DNA of 5,769 nucleotides from an uncultured Clostridium sp. (GTDB lineage Bacteria; Bacillota; Clostridia; Peptostreptococcales; Peptostreptococcaceae), in assembly GCA_900550335.1 (NCBI GenBank), contig URRU01000116.1, forward strand, positions 1 through 5,769. The letters run 5' to 3'. Below are positions 1-5,743 of the stretch, piece by piece. The notes under the pieces were generated by a model. It had not been told where the DNA came from. It saw nothing but the letters and a program-made list of their open reading frames with translations, and made no database searches. Both the position numbers and the translations under genes were made by a program. Position 1 is the stretch's first letter, and the number at the start of each line of letters is the position of its first letter.

Positions 1-55
1 ACCCAGCCTAAACCCTTAGCAGGGGCTCCTCTTATAGCCTCTTGAGTACTTCTCC
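1..55 (-). tRNA. tRNA-Ser (anticodon GCU), 5' part, cut by window edge
   Basis: The minus strand from 55 downwards reads as the 5' part of a class II serine tRNA. It has the acceptor strand GGAGAAG (55-49), then UA, a D-stem CUC/GAG around a loop containing the GG pair, and a five-pair anticodon stem AGCCC/GGGUU. The stem closes the seven-base loop CUGCUAA, so the anticodon is GCU, reading AGC and AGU serine codons. The sequence continues into what looks like the start of the long variable arm typical of tRNA-Ser and stops at the window edge. The T-arm, the 3' acceptor strand and any encoded CCA lie outside. A strong promoter sits directly upstream. The isotype is assigned from the anticodon and fits the GGAG start and long variable arm. 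Confidence 0.92.
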
Positions 56-68
56 GAATACTCTTTAT

Positions 69-97
69 ATTCTACCTTAATAAAGTATATTAGTCAA
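69..97 (-). promoter_or_regulatory. Sigma-A-type promoter of the tRNA-Ser gene
   Basis: On the minus strand a -35 box TTGACT (97-92) is followed after exactly 17 nt by a -10 box TAGAAT (74-69), each one base off consensus. Transcription would start near 62, a few bases before the mature tRNA 5' end at 55, as expected for a stable RNA gene with a short leader. Confidence 0.8.
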
Positions 98-170
98 TAC
101 ATTTAAATATAACAATAAATATTCAATACCTTTATAAAAAATATATTAATAATTTATTAACATTCTATAA

Positions 171-199
171 TTGAATTGTCTTTTTTTAAGGAGTATAAT
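171..199 (+). promoter_or_regulatory. Sigma-A-type promoter of the amidohydrolase gene
   Basis: A -35 box TTGAAT (171-176) is followed after exactly 17 nt by a consensus -10 box TATAAT (194-199). The predicted start near 206 gives a leader of about 36 nt carrying the ribosome binding site. The promoter overlaps and lies downstream of a TTG codon at 176 that opens the same reading frame, which argues against translation from that codon. The region between this promoter and the divergent tRNA promoter (98-170) is plain AT-rich DNA with no operator-like repeat that I could see. Confidence 0.75.
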
Positions 200-225
200 A
201 AAATTGTAACAATTTTTAAAATTTT

Positions 226-232
226 AAGGGGG
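226..232 (+). promoter_or_regulatory. Ribosome binding site fixing the amidohydrolase start
   Basis: AAGGGGG lies 9 nt before the ATG at 242. It can pair with the 16S rRNA 3' end with one G-U wobble. It selects this ATG over the in-frame upstream TTG at 176, which has no Shine-Dalgarno sequence in front of it. Confidence 0.8.
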
Positions 233-241
233 AATTATAAT

Positions 242-1483
242 ATGATTATCTGCACAAAATATTTAATCACAGGTGATGGTAAGACAGTGCTAGAGGATAA
301 AGCTGTTTTAACTGATGAACAAGGAAAAATCAAAAAAATTTCTACAAAAGAAGATTTAATAGCTAACTTCCCTAATGAAGAAGTTAAAGACTTTGGAAAT
401 GCTACTCTACTACCAGGACTTTGTGATATGCATGTCCATTTAGGTTATTATTTCTCTCAACCAGATACTTTTAACTACAACGATCAGTTAATTACTATGT
501 TTGCTGTACAGCATGCACAGTCTGCATTTGAAAGAGGTATAACTTCTGTAAGAGATATGACTTCTGCTAGAAAATTATGCTCAACTATGAAATTAGCTGC
601 TGAAAAAGGATATTTAGTACTTCCTCGTATAACTCATGTCGACAATGGTATGTGTATGACTGGTGGACATGGATATGATGATGATATAGCTCAGGTTGAT
701 GGACCTTGGGAAATAAGAAAAGAAATAAGAAGACAGGTTAGAGATGGCGCAGAATGGGTTAAAGTTCTAACTACTCATAGAAGCCATATACCAGAATTCA
801 CTCAAGAAGAATTAGATGCAGCAGTAGACGAATGCCATAGAAGAGGAATAAAATGCGGTGTTCATGCAGGAACTCATCCTGGAATTCAGATGTGTATAGA
901 TGCTGGATTTGATACTATAGAACATGGTACTTTCTTAACATTAGAACAGGCAGAACAGATGGCTAAAAATGGTCAGGCTTGGACTCCAACTATAATGGCA
1001 TATACTTATTTATATGAAGTTTGCAAAGAAACTTTAGAAAAATATAAAGATTCTCCTGCAAATGACATAGTTATGCAGAAAGAATTAGCAAACTATGAAT
1101 ACTTTGAACCAGCTTATAAAGCATATAGAGATAACTTCAAAAAACTTTACGATACAGGTGTTACAGTATTAGCTGGAACAGATATGGTAATGTATGGTTC
1201 TCCACTACTTCCTTTAAATAGAGAACTTCAGTACATGGTTGAATACGGTATAACTCCTGTTCAGGCTATACAGACTGCAACAGAAAACCCAGCAAAAGTT
1301 TTAGGTGTTTCTGAATTAAGAGGTCTTGTAAAAGAAGGTCTTGATGCGGATTTACTAGTTGTAGAAGGAAATTTAAGTGAAGATATAACTTGCATAAATA
1401 ATGTTAAATTTGTCGCTCTTGGCGGTAAAAAAGTATTTGAAGATGGTGTTAGATTTGTTGGAACTAACAAAATGTTTATGTAA
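242..1483 (+). CDS. Metal-dependent amidohydrolase, Xaa-Pro dipeptidase/imidazolonepropionase-like
   Basis: The gene encodes a 413-residue cytoplasmic hydrolase of the amidohydrolase superfamily (TIM barrel inside an N- plus C-terminal beta-sandwich), with no signal peptide or membrane segment. Visible metal and catalytic residues are the HxH motif (His64, His66, in DMHVHLG), Lys174 in WVKV (the position of a carboxylated bridging lysine), His208 in GVHAGT, His228 in IEHGT and Asp314 in AGTD. The GGHG segment after residue 130 and the C-terminal GLDADLLVV element are typical of the subgroup annotated as metal-dependent hydrolase, prolidase- or carboxypeptidase-like. Characterised relatives cleave dipeptides or acyl-amino acids, so a peptide or N-acyl amide substrate is likely, but the exact one cannot be read from sequence. 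The ATG at 242 is chosen because a good ribosome binding site precedes it and the promoter lies at 171-199. It is monocistronic, divergent from tRNA-Ser and convergent with the folate genes, so a shared pathway is not implied. Confidence 0.9.
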   Translation: MIICTKYLITGDGKTVLEDKAVLTDEQGKIKKISTKEDLIANFPNEEVKDFGNATLLPGLCDMHVHLGYYFSQPDTFNYNDQLITMFAVQHAQSAFERGITSVRDMTSARKLCSTMKLAAEKGYLVLPRITHVDNGMCMTGGHGYDDDIAQVDGPWEIRKEIRRQVRDGAEWVKVLTTHRSHIPEFTQEELDAAVDECHRRGIKCGVHAGTHPGIQMCIDAGFDTIEHGTFLTLEQAEQMAKNGQAWTPTIMAYTYLYEVCKETLEKYKDSPANDIVMQKELANYEYFEPAYKAYRDNFKKLYDTGVTVLAGTDMVMYGSPLLPLNRELQYMVEYGITPVQAIQTATENPAKVLGVSELRGLVKEGLDADLLVVEGNLSEDITCINNVKFVALGGKKVFEDGVRFVGTNKMFM

Positions 1484-1500
1484 TTTATTTATAAATTAAT

Positions 1501-1554
1501 AAAGATATAAAAAATGGCTGTCAATAAAATTTGACAGCCTATTTTTATATCTTT
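1501..1554. terminator. Bidirectional intrinsic terminator between convergent genes
   Basis: A nine-pair GC-containing core (GGCTGTCAA at 1516-1524 against TTGACAGCC at 1531-1539, six-base loop) is extended by A-run/T-run pairing and by AAAGATAT (1501-1508) against ATATCTTT (1547-1554), with single-base bulges at 1509 and 1540. The core is followed by a T-rich tract on the plus strand (1540-1550) and, because of the flanking A-run at 1509-1514, by a U tract on the minus strand too. It starts 17 nt after the amidohydrolase stop and ends 20 nt before the phosphatase stop, so it can serve both. The rest of 1484-1574 is AT-rich with nothing else visible. Confidence 0.88.
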
Positions 1555-1574
1555 TAATTTTTATATCATTTAAT

Positions 1575-2375
1575 TTACTTTTCTTTCATTAATTCCATAT
1601 ATTTCTCTTTTGTTACTATAGTTTTTGCTGTATGAGAATCAGAGCCAAGTACTGTCTTTATTGCATATTTATCAACTAACTCCTTTAAATATCCTGAAAT
1701 ATAAATCTCTCCACAAAACTCTTTTCTAAGTCCAGACACATTAAAATCTAGCTCAAACTCCTTTTCTTTTAATAACTCTATTATTTCAACTAATATTTTT
1801 TGCTCACTATAATCGTATTCAAATATTTTACAATACTTCCTAATTAGATTTAAATGTCCAAATCTCTTTGGCTTATACACTCCTAAATCTGACTCAATCG
1901 CCATTTTTACAGTTTCATAATATTTTCTATATAATTTATCTATTCCCCAAAAAGAATCCAATAATTTTTTAAACTCTTCCTCACTATAATCTACACAAGA
2001 ATATCCATAATCAGCTTTTATCATATGAACAGATAATATTGCATCATCTAGCTTATCTCCATATTTTTCAAGCTTTTTCTTTATTTCATATTCAAAACCT
2101 TCTATATAATCAACCTCTGTACCAACATTTATTTTTATTTTATCCTTGTACTTTTGTTGAATATATTTTGCCTCTTTTAAATAACTATCAAATTCTTTAT
2201 CTGTAGGAGCACTATCTTTTTTAGGTGATGGATCTTCAAATCCATCAGGTAATGGAAAATGCTCTGTAAAACTTATTTCATCATATCCGTTTTTTAAAGC
2301 TATTTCTACGTATTCTTCAAAAGAATCTTTTGTCCCATGTGGGCAATAATGTGAATGTACATGGCCATCTCTCAT
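1575..2375 (-). CDS. PHP-family phosphatase, histidinol-phosphatase (HisK/HisJ) type
   Basis: This 266-residue soluble protein matches the PHP-type histidinol-phosphatase in length and motifs. Histidinol-phosphatase removes phosphate from L-histidinol phosphate in the next-to-last stage of histidine synthesis. Likely metal ligands run through the whole chain: His5 and His7 in DGHVHSH, His13 in CPHG, Glu38-His39 in FTEH, Glu87 in GTEVDY, His117 in LSVHM, His174 in RFGHLNLIRKY, and Asp246 and His248 in GSDSH. The HLNLIRKY stretch is characteristic of the histidinol-phosphatase branch rather than of DNA polymerase PHP domains. The start is placed at the ATG at 2375. A GTG three codons upstream (2384-2382) also opens the frame, but it lies inside the Shine-Dalgarno sequence. 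The gene follows metF by 27 nt with no terminator between, so it appears to be the last gene of the metV-metF unit. No other histidine gene is visible, so a different phosphate ester substrate is possible. Confidence 0.85.
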   Translation of the reverse strand: MRDGHVHSHYCPHGTKDSFEEYVEIALKNGYDEISFTEHFPLPDGFEDPSPKKDSAPTDKEFDSYLKEAKYIQQKYKDKIKINVGTEVDYIEGFEYEIKKKLEKYGDKLDDAILSVHMIKADYGYSCVDYSEEEFKKLLDSFWGIDKLYRKYYETVKMAIESDLGVYKPKRFGHLNLIRKYCKIFEYDYSEQKILVEIIELLKEKEFELDFNVSGLRKEFCGEIYISGYLKELVDKYAIKTVLGSDSHTAKTIVTKEKYMELMKEK

Positions 2376-2380
2376 AGATT

Positions 2381-2387
2381 TCACCTC
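2381..2387 (-). promoter_or_regulatory. Ribosome binding site fixing the phosphatase start
   Basis: GAGGTGA on the minus strand (2387-2381) lies 5 nt before the ATG at 2375. The GTG of the longer reading frame is part of this motif, so it is more likely ribosome binding site than start codon. Confidence 0.75.
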
Positions 2388-2402
2388 AATTTTTTATTTG
2401 AA

Positions 2403-3290
2403 TTATCTCTCTATACCTGCCATTTCTAGAATTTTAGGTATATTTTTTTCTGCACCGACAGACATTATATGAACACCATCACATAAATTTTCTTCTTTTA
2501 ATTGTTTTATAAATTCTGCAGCTATTTTCATTCCTTCTTCTCTATAATTTTCCTTGCCGACTTTTTCCATTCTTTCTATTATATGTTCTGGAACATCCAC
2601 TCCAGGTATATTTTTATTTAGAAATCTAGCCATTCCTGGTGATTTAAGAGGAATAACTCCTATTAGAACCTTGCATTCAAAGTTTTTAGTTCTATCCCTA
2701 AATTCTCTAACTGTCTCTATATCAAAAACGGCCTGAGTCTGGAAAAACTTTGCTCCAGCAGCTATTTTTTTAATCATTTTTATAATTTGAATCTCAATAG
2801 GTACAAATCCTGGAGATACTGCAGCACCCATATAAAACTTCGGATGTCCTTTTAATTCATTGTGGTTCATATCTCTTCCAAAAGATATATATTCTGCTGC
2901 TTTTAAAATATTTATACTGTCTAAATCGAATACATTTTTAGCTTGTGGGTGGTCTCCTTTGCTAGTGTGGTCTCCTGTTATAGCAAATAAATTTTCTATA
3001 CCAAGTATACCAGCAGATAGAAGTTCACCCTGAATTGCTATTCTATTTCTATCTCTCCCTGTCATTTGAAGAACTGGCTCTATTCCATTATCTTTTAAAA
3101 TCTTACAAATTACAAGTGATGTAGACCTAACCACAGCTGATTGAAAATCAGTAACATTAACCGCATCGACTTTTCCCTTCAATATTTCTACACACTCCAT
3201 TATGTGAGAAATATCCGTTCCTTTTGGAGGAGCAATTTCACAAGTTATAGTAAATTTATCACTTTCTAAAACATCTCTCAATCTGCTCAT
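2403..3290 (-). CDS. metF: 5,10-methylenetetrahydrofolate reductase, catalytic subunit
   Basis: The gene encodes a 295-residue flavoprotein that reduces 5,10-methylene-THF to 5-methyl-THF for the methyl branch of the Wood-Ljungdahl pathway and/or methionine synthesis. It covers the whole TIM-barrel family fold. Glu18 in CEIAPPKG matches the catalytic glutamate of the EFFPP motif in E. coli MetF. TGRDRNR (77-82) and ITGDH (Asp106) match the flavin- and folate-binding loops, and FFQTQAVFD (181-189) matches the TQFFFD folate-contact motif. The TGRDRNR form and the partner metV immediately upstream are features of the anaerobic MetVF type rather than the stand-alone NADH-dependent enterobacterial enzyme. 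Its ATG shares one base with the metV stop (TAATG), and its ribosome binding site lies inside metV, so translation is probably coupled and the two subunits made in step. No internal break or missing motif was seen. Confidence 0.95.
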   Translation of the reverse strand: MSRLRDVLESDKFTITCEIAPPKGTDISHIMECVEILKGKVDAVNVTDFQSAVVRSTSLVICKILKDNGIEPVLQMTGRDRNRIAIQGELLSAGILGIENLFAITGDHTSKGDHPQAKNVFDLDSINILKAAEYISFGRDMNHNELKGHPKFYMGAAVSPGFVPIEIQIIKMIKKIAAGAKFFQTQAVFDIETVREFRDRTKNFECKVLIGVIPLKSPGMARFLNKNIPGVDVPEHIIERMEKVGKENYREEGMKIAAEFIKQLKEENLCDGVHIMSVGAEKNIPKILEMAGIER

Positions 3291-3964
3291 TATCGCTTCC
3301 TCCTATCATTCAATTCTTTCATTGTAATATCTCTTTTTCTATTTAATTTAGAGTAGTCTCTTTCATCTCTAACTTTTAATAAATTTTCAAGCTGATTTAA
3401 TCTTTCTAGTCTTTTATAAATCTTTACCCATGCACAGCTATATTCAGGATTTACCTCACATCTTCCATCCTTATCAGTACCGCCACATGCTCCATTTAAC
3501 AATCCTTTTGAACAAGATGTTACTGGGCAAATTCCTCCAGTCCAAGCTAACTGGCAATCTCCACAAGCCCTACACGCCTCCTCATATCTTCCTAACATCT
3601 GTACTTCACCTATAAATAAAGTATCATTTGCCGGATATACAGGTTTTTCTTCTAAAACTTTTGCTATTGTCTGTGTTCCATCTCCACAAGCCATAGAAAG
3701 AATTGAATCGGTATTTTCGATAATTTCCATAAATTCTTCTAAATCTTTTTTAGTTTTAGAAAGTGTACATGCTGGGTCTAATATTGTTGTTCCAGTTATA
3801 ATCTTTCCTTCTTGTTCTAAAAGCTCTTTCATAGCTTGAACCTGTTCTTCTCCACCACTTTTGCAAACTGTTGCACATTTTCCACAGCCTATTATAAAAA
3901 CAGTCTTATCTTCTTTTATAAATTCTTTTATCTCATCAAATGGCTTATTTCCAGAAATAATCAT
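3290..3964 (-). CDS. metV: Methylenetetrahydrofolate reductase cysteine-rich subunit MetV
   Basis: This 224-residue protein is the small subunit that accompanies MetF in acetogens and related Clostridia. It binds zinc and/or Fe-S centres and is thought to pass electrons to the MetF flavin. The N-terminal half has GCGKCATVC (Cys27, Cys30, Cys34), Cys66 in DPACT and Cys93 in MACGDG. The second half, about 120-180, is the MTHFR C-terminal-type domain, with Cys131, 134 and 137 (CRACGDC), Cys146, 151, 160 (GACGG), 169 and 177 (CAW). That is thirteen cysteines in conserved-looking settings, enough for two cofactor sites, though which cysteines bind which cofactor cannot be told here. The last 45 residues are strongly charged and probably helical. 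A GGAG ribosome binding site sits 8 nt before the ATG (3976-3973). The gene starts its own unit after the folD terminator and overlaps metF by one base. Confidence 0.93.
   Translation of the reverse strand: MIISGNKPFDEIKEFIKEDKTVFIIGCGKCATVCKSGGEEQVQAMKELLEQEGKIITGTTILDPACTLSKTKKDLEEFMEIIENTDSILSMACGDGTQTIAKVLEEKPVYPANDTLFIGEVQMLGRYEEACRACGDCQLAWTGGICPVTSCSKGLLNGACGGTDKDGRCEVNPEYSCAWVKIYKRLERLNQLENLLKVRDERDYSKLNRKRDITMKELNDRRKR
3299..3304 (-). promoter_or_regulatory. metF ribosome binding site embedded in the metV 3' end
   Basis: A perfect AGGAGG (minus strand 3304-3299) lies 8 nt before the metF ATG and doubles as two in-frame AGG arginine codons near the end of metV (residues 221-222). Together with the TAATG junction it indicates translational coupling of metV and metF. 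Confidence 0.85.
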
Positions 3965-4009
3965 ATCCTCAACTCCGTTTTATAATATTTTTTCTTTTTA
4001 TAGTTTTTA

Positions 4010-4040
4010 ACTTTATTTTATTTTTTAAAATTTCAGTCAA
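4010..4040 (-). promoter_or_regulatory. Candidate promoter for metV-metF-phosphatase (weak)
   Basis: A good -35 box TTGACT (4040-4035) is preceded by an A/T-only stretch that could act as an UP element. The -10 is unclear: TAAAGT (4015-4010) lies at 19 nt spacing and TAAAAT (4020-4015) at 14 nt, neither ideal. A promoter somewhere in 3977-4120 is expected because a terminator closes the upstream unit. The remaining AT-rich gap shows no riboswitch- or T-box-like structure. Confidence 0.35.
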
Positions 4041-4120
4041 TATATATATTTTAATAGTTAAATTTTATTTTGTGTAGTATTTTTATTAAACAAAGGACAT
4101 AAAAAAATAATATTTAATAT

Positions 4121-4156
4121 AAAAAAAATAACCTGAGTAATTATACACAGGTTATT
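4121..4156 (-). terminator. Intrinsic terminator of the fchA-folD unit
   Basis: On the minus strand AATAACCTG (4156-4148... read as its complement on the plus strand) pairs with CAGGTTATT formed by 4135-4127. Three further inner pairs lie past one A/A mismatch, and a run of eight U from 4128-4121 follows. It begins about 10 nt after the folD stop. There is no matching T tract on the plus-strand side, so it acts only for minus-strand transcription. Confidence 0.87.
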
Positions 4157-4166
4157 ATATATTGCT

Positions 4167-5027
4167 TTAATTTATATTGTTTTGTATCTTACATGCTTTT
4201 ATAACATGCTCAGCAAGTACAGATGTAGTAACAAATCCAACTCCAGCTGGAACAGGAGTAATCATTTTGGCAATTCCTATAGCAGATTCGGTATCCACAT
4301 CTCCACAAAGATTTCCACTTTCATCTACATTTATACCTACATCTATAACCGTAGCACCTTTTTTTATGTATGACTTATCCACCATTTTAGCTCTACCTAT
4401 TGCAGCTACAAGTACATCGGCATTTTTAGCTTCTTCAGCTAAATTTTCTGTTTTTGAATGGCATATTGTAACTGTTGCATTTTCTCCCATAAGCATAATA
4501 GATACAGGCTTTCCTACTATTAAAGATCTTCCTAAGACTACAACTTTTTTTCCAGATAAATCAACTTCATAATGATTTAAAATTTTCATAACTGCTTCTG
4601 GAGTACATGGTGCATAACCATCTTTTTCTCCTTCAAATAGTTTTGCTGAATTTATAGGATTAAAACAGTCCACATCCTTTTTTGCATCTATTATAGACTT
4701 AACTTTATTTTCATTTATATTTTTAGGAAGAGGTCTCAAGCATAAAATTCCATTTATATTTTTATCATCATTTAAGTTTTTTATAACTTCTATATATTCC
4801 CCTTCTGATACATCTCCTTGCAATACTATATTTTGAACATCTATACCTATTTTAGCACATCTATTCATAGCTCCTCTTTCATAGGACATATCATCAGGAT
4901 TTTCTCCAATTCTAACTATTGCAAGCTTTGGTACTATATCTAGTTCTTTTAGCTTTTTTGTTTCTTCTATTAAATTTTCTGTTATTCTATCTGCAACTGG
5001 CTTACCTTTTATTATATTAGTTTCCAT
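4167..5027 (-). CDS. folD: Methylene-THF dehydrogenase FolD family, with altered cyclohydrolase site
   Basis: The 286-residue length and domain order are those of FolD, which oxidises or forms 5,10-methylene-THF with NAD(P) and usually also hydrolyses 5,10-methenyl-THF. The catalytic domain covers about 1-120 and the C-terminal end. The Rossmann part holds the nucleotide-binding segment VVVLGRSLIVGKPV (162-175), TVTICHS and VIDVGIN. Tyr49 and Asp120 (KDVDCF) of the active site are present. The lysine expected four residues after the tyrosine is Ala53 (SYERGA), the glutamine of the usual VQLPLP motif is Leu97 (CLRPLP), and the usual KDVDGF glycine is Cys121. The cyclohydrolase step may therefore be lost and left to FchA, while dehydrogenase activity remains plausible. 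ATG is preceded by GGAGG at 5038-5034, inside the last codons of fchA, with one base between the genes. The call is family-level certain; the activity is inferred. Confidence 0.93.
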   Translation of the reverse strand: METNIIKGKPVADRITENLIEETKKLKELDIVPKLAIVRIGENPDDMSYERGAMNRCAKIGIDVQNIVLQGDVSEGEYIEVIKNLNDDKNINGILCLRPLPKNINENKVKSIIDAKKDVDCFNPINSAKLFEGEKDGYAPCTPEAVMKILNHYEVDLSGKKVVVLGRSLIVGKPVSIMLMGENATVTICHSKTENLAEEAKNADVLVAAIGRAKMVDKSYIKKGATVIDVGINVDESGNLCGDVDTESAIGIAKMITPVPAGVGFVTTSVLAEHVIKACKIQNNIN

Positions 5028-5028
5028 A

Positions 5029-5661
5029 TTATTCCTCCATAATTTCTATTACTCTTTCAAAGACTTGATCGCATATAGCTATTCCATCTTCTACTATTTC
5101 GTTTACCTCTTTAGAAATTTTGTCGGCATATTCTCTATCTTTCATAGATTTTGTATTAATCTTTACATTTAGCTTTGAGCCAAGTAAACATGCTCTTAAA
5201 CACTGAACTCCTACCCCGATATCACTTATGACTATCTTAGACGATTTATCTACTATATCCTCATGTATTTTTATAGCCCTAAAGCAAACTTTAGCTGCTT
5301 TATATGGTATTTCGCAAGCTTGCTTTAATACTACTTCCATTCTTTTTGTTTTAAACTCTCTTTCCTCTTCTGTCGATGTTGGTAGCCCATAAGTCTGAGA
5401 TAAAGGCATAAAACATTCAGCATCTCTATCAACCATAGATAGTAGTTCTGCTTCTATTTCTTTCGCTTCTTTTAATAATTCTTTTATCTCTTCTTCATAT
5501 TCTGCATATTTCTTCTTACCTATTGTAAGATTAGCCACCATATTTCCAAGTGCCACACCTATCGCTCCGACAAAAGCAGCAGCACCACCTCCACCAGGAA
5601 CTGGCTCTCTTGAAGAAAGAACTTCTATGAATTCTACACAACTTTTATCTACTATATTCAA
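5029..5661 (-). CDS. fchA: Methenyl-THF cyclohydrolase / formimino-THF cyclodeaminase FchA
   Basis: The gene encodes a 210-residue, mostly helical soluble protein of the cyclodeaminase/cyclohydrolase family. The usual family length is about 200-210, so it is complete. In Clostridia the family member beside folD hydrolyses 5,10-methenyl-THF to 10-formyl-THF and back, between formate-THF ligase and methylene-THF dehydrogenase. Signature segments are the glycine-rich EPVPGGGGAAA loop (19-29), GAIGVALGNMVANLTIGKKKY (32-52), VDRDAECF (77-84) and SDIGVGVQCLRACLL (146-160). Translation most likely starts at TTG (5661). It lies 7 nt after a good AGAGGTG site, no ATG or GTG is nearby, and an in-frame TGA lies two codons upstream. 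It leads the fchA-folD unit, with one base between the genes. A cyclodeaminase role in histidine or purine breakdown is possible but less likely given folD, metV and metF next door. Confidence 0.94.
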   Translation of the reverse strand: MNIVDKSCVEFIEVLSSREPVPGGGGAAAFVGAIGVALGNMVANLTIGKKKYAEYEEEIKELLKEAKEIEAELLSMVDRDAECFMPLSQTYGLPTSTEEEREFKTKRMEVVLKQACEIPYKAAKVCFRAIKIHEDIVDKSSKIVISDIGVGVQCLRACLLGSKLNVKINTKSMKDREYADKISKEVNEIVEDGIAICDQVFERVIEIMEE

Positions 5662-5668
5662 TAATCAG

Positions 5669-5675
5669 CACCTCT
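5669..5675 (-). promoter_or_regulatory. Ribosome binding site fixing the TTG start of fchA
   Basis: AGAGGTG (5675-5669, minus strand) lies 7 nt before TTG at 5661. With the in-frame TGA just upstream of that TTG, it leaves no other sensible start for the conserved N-terminus. Confidence 0.8.
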
Positions 5676-5714
5676 TCTCTTTTTTAATTTTCTAACTTTT
5701 TAATCTTGTATTCT

Positions 5715-5743
5715 ATTATATCAATTTAAACACTATACTTAAA
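5715..5743 (-). promoter_or_regulatory. Promoter of fchA-folD (extended -10)
   Basis: On the minus strand a consensus extended -10, TGATATAAT (5723-5715), is preceded 17 nt upstream by a weak -35, TTTAAG (5743-5738). The predicted start near 5708 gives a leader of about 47 nt, too short for a folate riboswitch. The strong extended -10 may make up for the poor -35. This suggests fchA is the first gene of its transcript, though read-through from a gene beyond the right edge cannot be excluded. Confidence 0.6.

Noticed and set aside
188..206. An AAGGAG site (188-193) followed by a TTG at 204, looking like a leader peptide start.
   Set aside because: The TTG is followed at once by TAA, and the region coincides with the -10 box, so no peptide is possible.
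176..241. A 22-codon N-terminal extension of the amidohydrolase from TTG at 176.
   Set aside because: It has no ribosome binding site, it lies over and before the promoter, and the family N-terminus starts naturally at the ATG at 242.
1261..1470. A 69-codon minus-strand open frame within the amidohydrolase gene.
   Set aside because: It is antisense to the conserved C-terminal part of the hydrolase, with no start signal. The bidirectional terminator upstream of it would also block read-through.
2554..2736. Short plus-strand open frames at 2554-2736 and 3430-3615.
   Set aside because: They are antisense to metF and metV, whose family motifs are unmistakable. No start signals or recognisable protein were seen.
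4050..4090. A seven-base inverted repeat (TTTAATA / TATTAAA) in the folD-metV gap.
   Set aside because: The arms are pure A/T, separated by 27 nt and not extendable, as expected by chance in such DNA.
3965..4126. A possible folate or SAM riboswitch, or a T-box, ahead of metV.
   Set aside because: The stretch is almost pure A/T, lacks any GC-containing conserved core or the T-box motif, and has no second terminator hairpin before metV.
4177..4572. A plus-strand open frame of 131 codons, plus a shorter one in another frame starting at 4182.
   Set aside because: Both lie entirely antisense to folD, have no ribosome binding site, and translate to low-complexity Ser/Thr/Ile- or Tyr/Asn/Ser-rich protein typical of an AT-rich gene read backwards.
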